Shown piece by piece: positions 60,675-64,000 of a DNA stretch of 64,000 nt. The stretch spans positions 14,696,808 to 14,760,807 of the forward strand of contig NC_037264.1 of assembly GCF_000002425.4 (NCBI RefSeq), read 5' to 3'. How positions within the stretch are numbered: position 1 is the first letter of the stretch; each line of letters starts with the position of its first letter. The stretch is from Physcomitrium patens (lineage: Eukaryota > Streptophyta > Bryopsida > Funariales > Funariaceae). The notes beneath the pieces are model-generated. The model saw only the letters and a program-made list of their open reading frames with translations, was not told the DNA's origin and did not search any database. Made by a program: the position numbers and the translations under genes.

Positions 60675-61894
60675 AAGTTAATATGTGTATTCAGGATGTC
60701 ACCCCTCATGTAGTTATGCAGAGCTTTGTATCCTAATCAGGCACTTACATTAATCGTGTTTAAATGATTGCAGGCTGTGCAACGCGATTGATGACACATT
60801 TGATTTAATTTAATATTTTCATAATATTGTGCCCAGGGCTTCTGGCATATCTTGCTTGTTATAAAGTAGTTTTTCGACAACATAATAGAGAATATTGCCG
60901 ATTAATCTGCAACAGAGTTCTGCATGACGTAAATTTTCTCCTATTGTTATCGACATCGCTCATTCTCTTGTAAAGTTGAAGTTCCTGCGCCTTCAGTTTT
61001 CAATTCATGGAAATAGAGATGAATGCTGCACTGGACACGATAATTCAGTCCAATTTCTGTTCAAGAAGCATTCTTGCATACTTGTAGCATAAGGATACTC
61101 TGTAATATACTCTATTTTCGCCCCTAGAGAAACTTTGTACCGCTTGTTAAGGAAGAGCTAGATTGAGATGGAAGAATTGTGAATGTAAGGGAGTTCATTG
61201 CGGTATAAAATGTTTTTGAGAGTGTTTATTGCTATCGTATACTGATTAATCTGTGTCAGTCTAAGAAAAGATAGTGACCTCAAATTATCAGTTACACATT
61301 TCCGTATATGGTATTGGTGACACTGCAACTTAGAAAATCACCGGATATTTTAATTGGTCAGTCCGAGATGTGGCCTAATGTTTACTCCAATTCTTGCAAT
61401 TTCAATTGTAGTCGGGTTAATTACCCGTAGGCCAGCATGTGGACATGGTGGAGGTTCTAAAAATCGCACCTCTGAGCTCATCCTCATACTAGTTTATATG
61501 CAGTTACAAGAATGCACATGGCAAGTAAATTAAATAATTTTTCGTCAGCATTCTGTTCAATTTGAAAATAATACTTTGTACTGAGATATCTTTTGTGACT
61601 CACTTGGTCCAAATTCTGTACATTATTAAATGACTGCAGCAGAGGATGCAACTATCAAGTAACTATCAATCTTTACAGAGCAGATTCATCACTCATGTCT
61701 TCAGATGTTCTCCAACGACATCCCCTGTAACAAAGTACAACGGCCATCTAAGTAGCGCCGCTGTTACATTCTTCTATTCTATGGTCTGAGACATCTTCTA
61801 TAGCTAGATTCGGAGTTATAAGAAAGACCACTATTGCAAGGTATCTTAACGCACAGCATGTATCCTAAAGTTGACTACATTGCCGTTAATGTGG
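60675..61894. other. intergenic region between convergent genes
   Basis: It holds the 3' flank of the 81-residue protein gene and the place where the 3' exons of the syntaxin-like gene should lie on the minus strand. I searched it by eye for SNARE-motif words (QDEELDEL, RIGGVGLTIH) on the minus strand and found none. Confidence 0.5.
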
Positions 61895-63568
61895 ACCTTA
61901 AAGTAAGTGCTTGCCGATCGGATTCATTAGCAATGAAGCTGTCGTGGTCAGTGAGATCAGGCGTCGACTGATATTGGTCATCCAGTCTCATCAACTCGAC
62001 GACCAGTTGGACCAGCACCAAGTTCGATGTTCCTTACAGGTATTGCACTTTGCAGTTTCCCAGCAACAGAATGGACCTGCAATATTCAAGAGGTGAAAAT
62101 GGTTGGTGACCACAAAATCATGACTTACAGTCCTTGGAATGTAACCAAACTTAAAAAATAGGACATTAAAGGGCTGATAGTGAGCACTGTTAAAAGCCCT
62201 TTAATGCGACATTACAGTACTAGAATAACAGTTGTAAACCTAGTCACCCCTCAGTCCATTCTGTTGAAAATGAGGTTCAACGCTTCGTGATAGATCAAAC
62301 GAGAGAATAAAATTAGTCACAAACCTGGTTTCGTGTTTAAGAAGACCATTTTCTCCACCGCTCAATCTCAGCTGCATCTACACTAAAGCGAGCTGGGTCA
62401 TTCTCTACAACTCCAGTTACCTTATCCAATTCATCAACCTGGAAGAAGAACGGTGTCATTCAAGAATGCCATGTGTTGAAGAAAATCAGTTCACCAAAAA
62501 GGACAAACATGAAGACATCAAACATCTGATCCATACAGTTGGTCTTTTCTTCTCCGTTATCAGTTACATGCTTCTGGCGTGAAAGGACTATCTTAGAGAT
62601 CCCCAATGGAACATGACAATCGTAACCCCAATAATCACGATACGGTGGCAGTGAATTGGAAACATACATGAAAAACATCAAAATGAACCACAGAAAGAAT
62701 AAAAATGGCACTGCATTACTATAAAACAAACTAGAGCAATCCATGTTTCTATCCCTCACCAAACCATCACACAAAGAGTTGCCTAAAATAATAAGAACCA
62801 AACTCAAAATGCAAGATTGTTCTGCACAGCCACTTTCCACACTCAGAAAAGCCCGAATCTCTCTAAAAACTGAATGTCAAAGAGTGACGCAGATAGGCTT
62901 AAGAAACGAAATATTTCTAATCGTTCAAAAGCCTGCCCAAAAATGGAAATCAGAAAAACAGATAAATGACGTAGCATTCAAGAACAAGTAAATAACTCAC
63001 AATCTAGGTTCAATTTCACCAACGAGAACAAAACTTGCAGTGTCAATTTTAGGTCTACTACATAGGATTCATACAGTGTGGGACATTTAACACTCTCACC
63101 ATACCTGCCATTCGATATTCTCACAAGAGGATAGAAGCTCCTTACTAAGCACGCTCCGCTCTGTGGAAGAAAATGGCAACTGCTCCCATCGAGCAAATGT
63201 AGATTGTAGCTTGGTGACCTACATTCCAATAATGTCACATTACAACCATCCCCGCATATTTGTGCGGAGACAGTGTATGCCCGGCCACAGGCTGCACGCG
63301 ATCCGAAACAATCATGACTGAAATTATCAAGGCCACAAGCAAAATCGAAGTAGACACAACCAAATCGACCTTACTGCAATATTTAGTTACCCATCACAAA
63401 GCTTCGAAACCCTCGAACAATGATCCTTTGCAATTAGAGCATTTCCTGCAGCAGAGAGTCCTTTCTGTCAATAACAAAAAGCTGAAGAAAAACGAGAAGA
63501 ATAGATTGGGCACTCACAGTGTCCTGGATTTCTAATTTGACGAGGTAGAAAGGATCCGACAACGACAT
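61895..63568 (-). pseudogene. SYP61: syntaxin-61-like (SYP61) gene, probable pseudogene lacking the 3' half
   Basis: Minus-strand exons: 63518-63568 (MSLSDPFYLVKLEIQDT), 63105-63218 (VTKLQSTFARWEQ to CENIEWQ), 62325-62438 (VDELDKVTG to TRNQ) and 62076 to about 61895 (VHSVAGKLQ to SFIANESDRQ). These match the syntaxin-61 N-terminal domain and linker in order; SYP61 proteins are Qc-SNAREs of the trans-Golgi network. All visible splice sites are canonical and phase 0. Exon 3 has an in-frame TAA (62337-62339), and exon 4 lacks two bases near 61995-62003, shifting frame between GPTGRR and LMRLDDQYQ. The SNARE motif and membrane anchor were not found downstream. It is either a decayed duplicate or a gene with assembly errors whose last exons I failed to see. 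Confidence 0.8.
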
Positions 63569-64000
63569 AATGGTGCGCACTCCGAAACTAGTTGGGTGTT
63601 TCCTTTTTCAAGACACCTGGATTCATTCAAAATAGCAACTCAGGACTACGAATCGCATGGATAACGGCGAGGAACCGTGCGGCGTACGAGTGCACTCTCA
63701 CATTCATGGGCATCGTCAGATCATCTGCCTGACAATGAGTTCCTTCACGACGACCTGTACCTTGATCCTGCACGCTTCCATACACACCGGAGCGTGTGCA
63801 GTGACTGCTCATTTCACACAGCGTGAATATTTGCTGCGATTCGATCCACGTTCGACATAGTCAAGTCTACGTGGATTTCGAGGAGATGAAGGTCCATTTG
63901 AACCATCGCTATTGGAAGCGTCTGACAGGTGTGGGGTTCTCAGTCCTCTTCATAAGGCATCGCTACTCTGAAGCAACCACGAGCCCAGCCCGTGACTTCT
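63569..64000. other. upstream flank of the syntaxin-like gene
   Basis: GC-richer sequence with CpG sites. It should contain the minus-strand promoter and leader of the SYP61-like gene. Short frames on both strands (63657-63860 plus, 63627-63812 minus) match nothing I recognise, and the window ends here. Confidence 0.4.

Noticed and set aside
62460-62840. 126-codon minus-strand frame with hydrophobic stretches
   Set aside because: It lies within intron 2 of the syntaxin-like gene between well-supported exons, and no homology is apparent.
1-64000. CRISPR arrays, bacterial operons, tRNA or rRNA genes
   Set aside because: No regular spacer-repeat structure, no ribosome-binding-site-led gene runs and no tRNA- or rRNA-like sequence were seen.

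Overview
This is nuclear DNA of a land plant: plant-type LTR retrotransposons, GT-AG introns, and part of a plant syntaxin-61 (SYP61-like) gene. The AT-rich, transposon-filled composition and the syntaxin wording would fit a non-flowering lineage such as a moss, but this is a guess. No bacterial, organellar or CRISPR features were seen. Layout: positions 1 to about 54.9 kb are old, nested LTR retrotransposons; 54.9-59.1 kb is very AT-rich with no recognisable gene; 59.16-64.0 kb is an abrupt switch to gene-type DNA. The nest can be resolved from terminal repeats and target-site duplications (TSDs). The oldest layer is a minus-strand Ty3/gypsy chromovirus (called A'), whose pieces lie at about 30.7-32.2 kb (RT-RNase H) and 1.4-6.2 kb (integrase, chromodomain, LTR, gag). 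A plus-strand Tat/Athila-like gypsy element (B, 6229-30714) inserted into A' (TSD aacgt/aacat). A plus-strand chromovirus (A, 6415-12803, TSD gataa) then inserted into the 5' LTR of B, and a minus-strand gypsy element of a different lineage (C, 21963-30702, likely TSD acga/atga) inserted into the 3' LTR of B. A solo C-type LTR sits in the A' integrase at 3763-5423. To the right are a truncated second chromovirus copy (A2, about 34.95-37.6 kb, minus), fragments of other gypsy copies, a reversed C-type LTR (about 42.1-43.5 kb) and a degenerate Ty1/copia element (about 48.4-54.9 kb, minus), itself interrupted by an LTR-like repeat (D). All retroelement reading frames are broken, mostly by C-to-T or G-to-A type stops. 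The most interesting signal is a small open frame of 141 codons lying between the chromodomain and the 3' LTR of chromovirus A. It is present at exactly the same length in A2, and its C-terminal core is recognisable in the diverged A' copy; I do not recognise the family. In the gene-type right end, a two-exon plus-strand gene (CDS 59483-60674) encodes an 81-residue protein with an N-terminal membrane segment and a short coiled coil. Converging on it is a minus-strand SYP61-like locus (63568 down to about 61900) with intact splice sites but an in-frame stop, a 2-base frame disruption and no recognisable 3' half (SNARE motif and membrane anchor), so it is probably a pseudogene.
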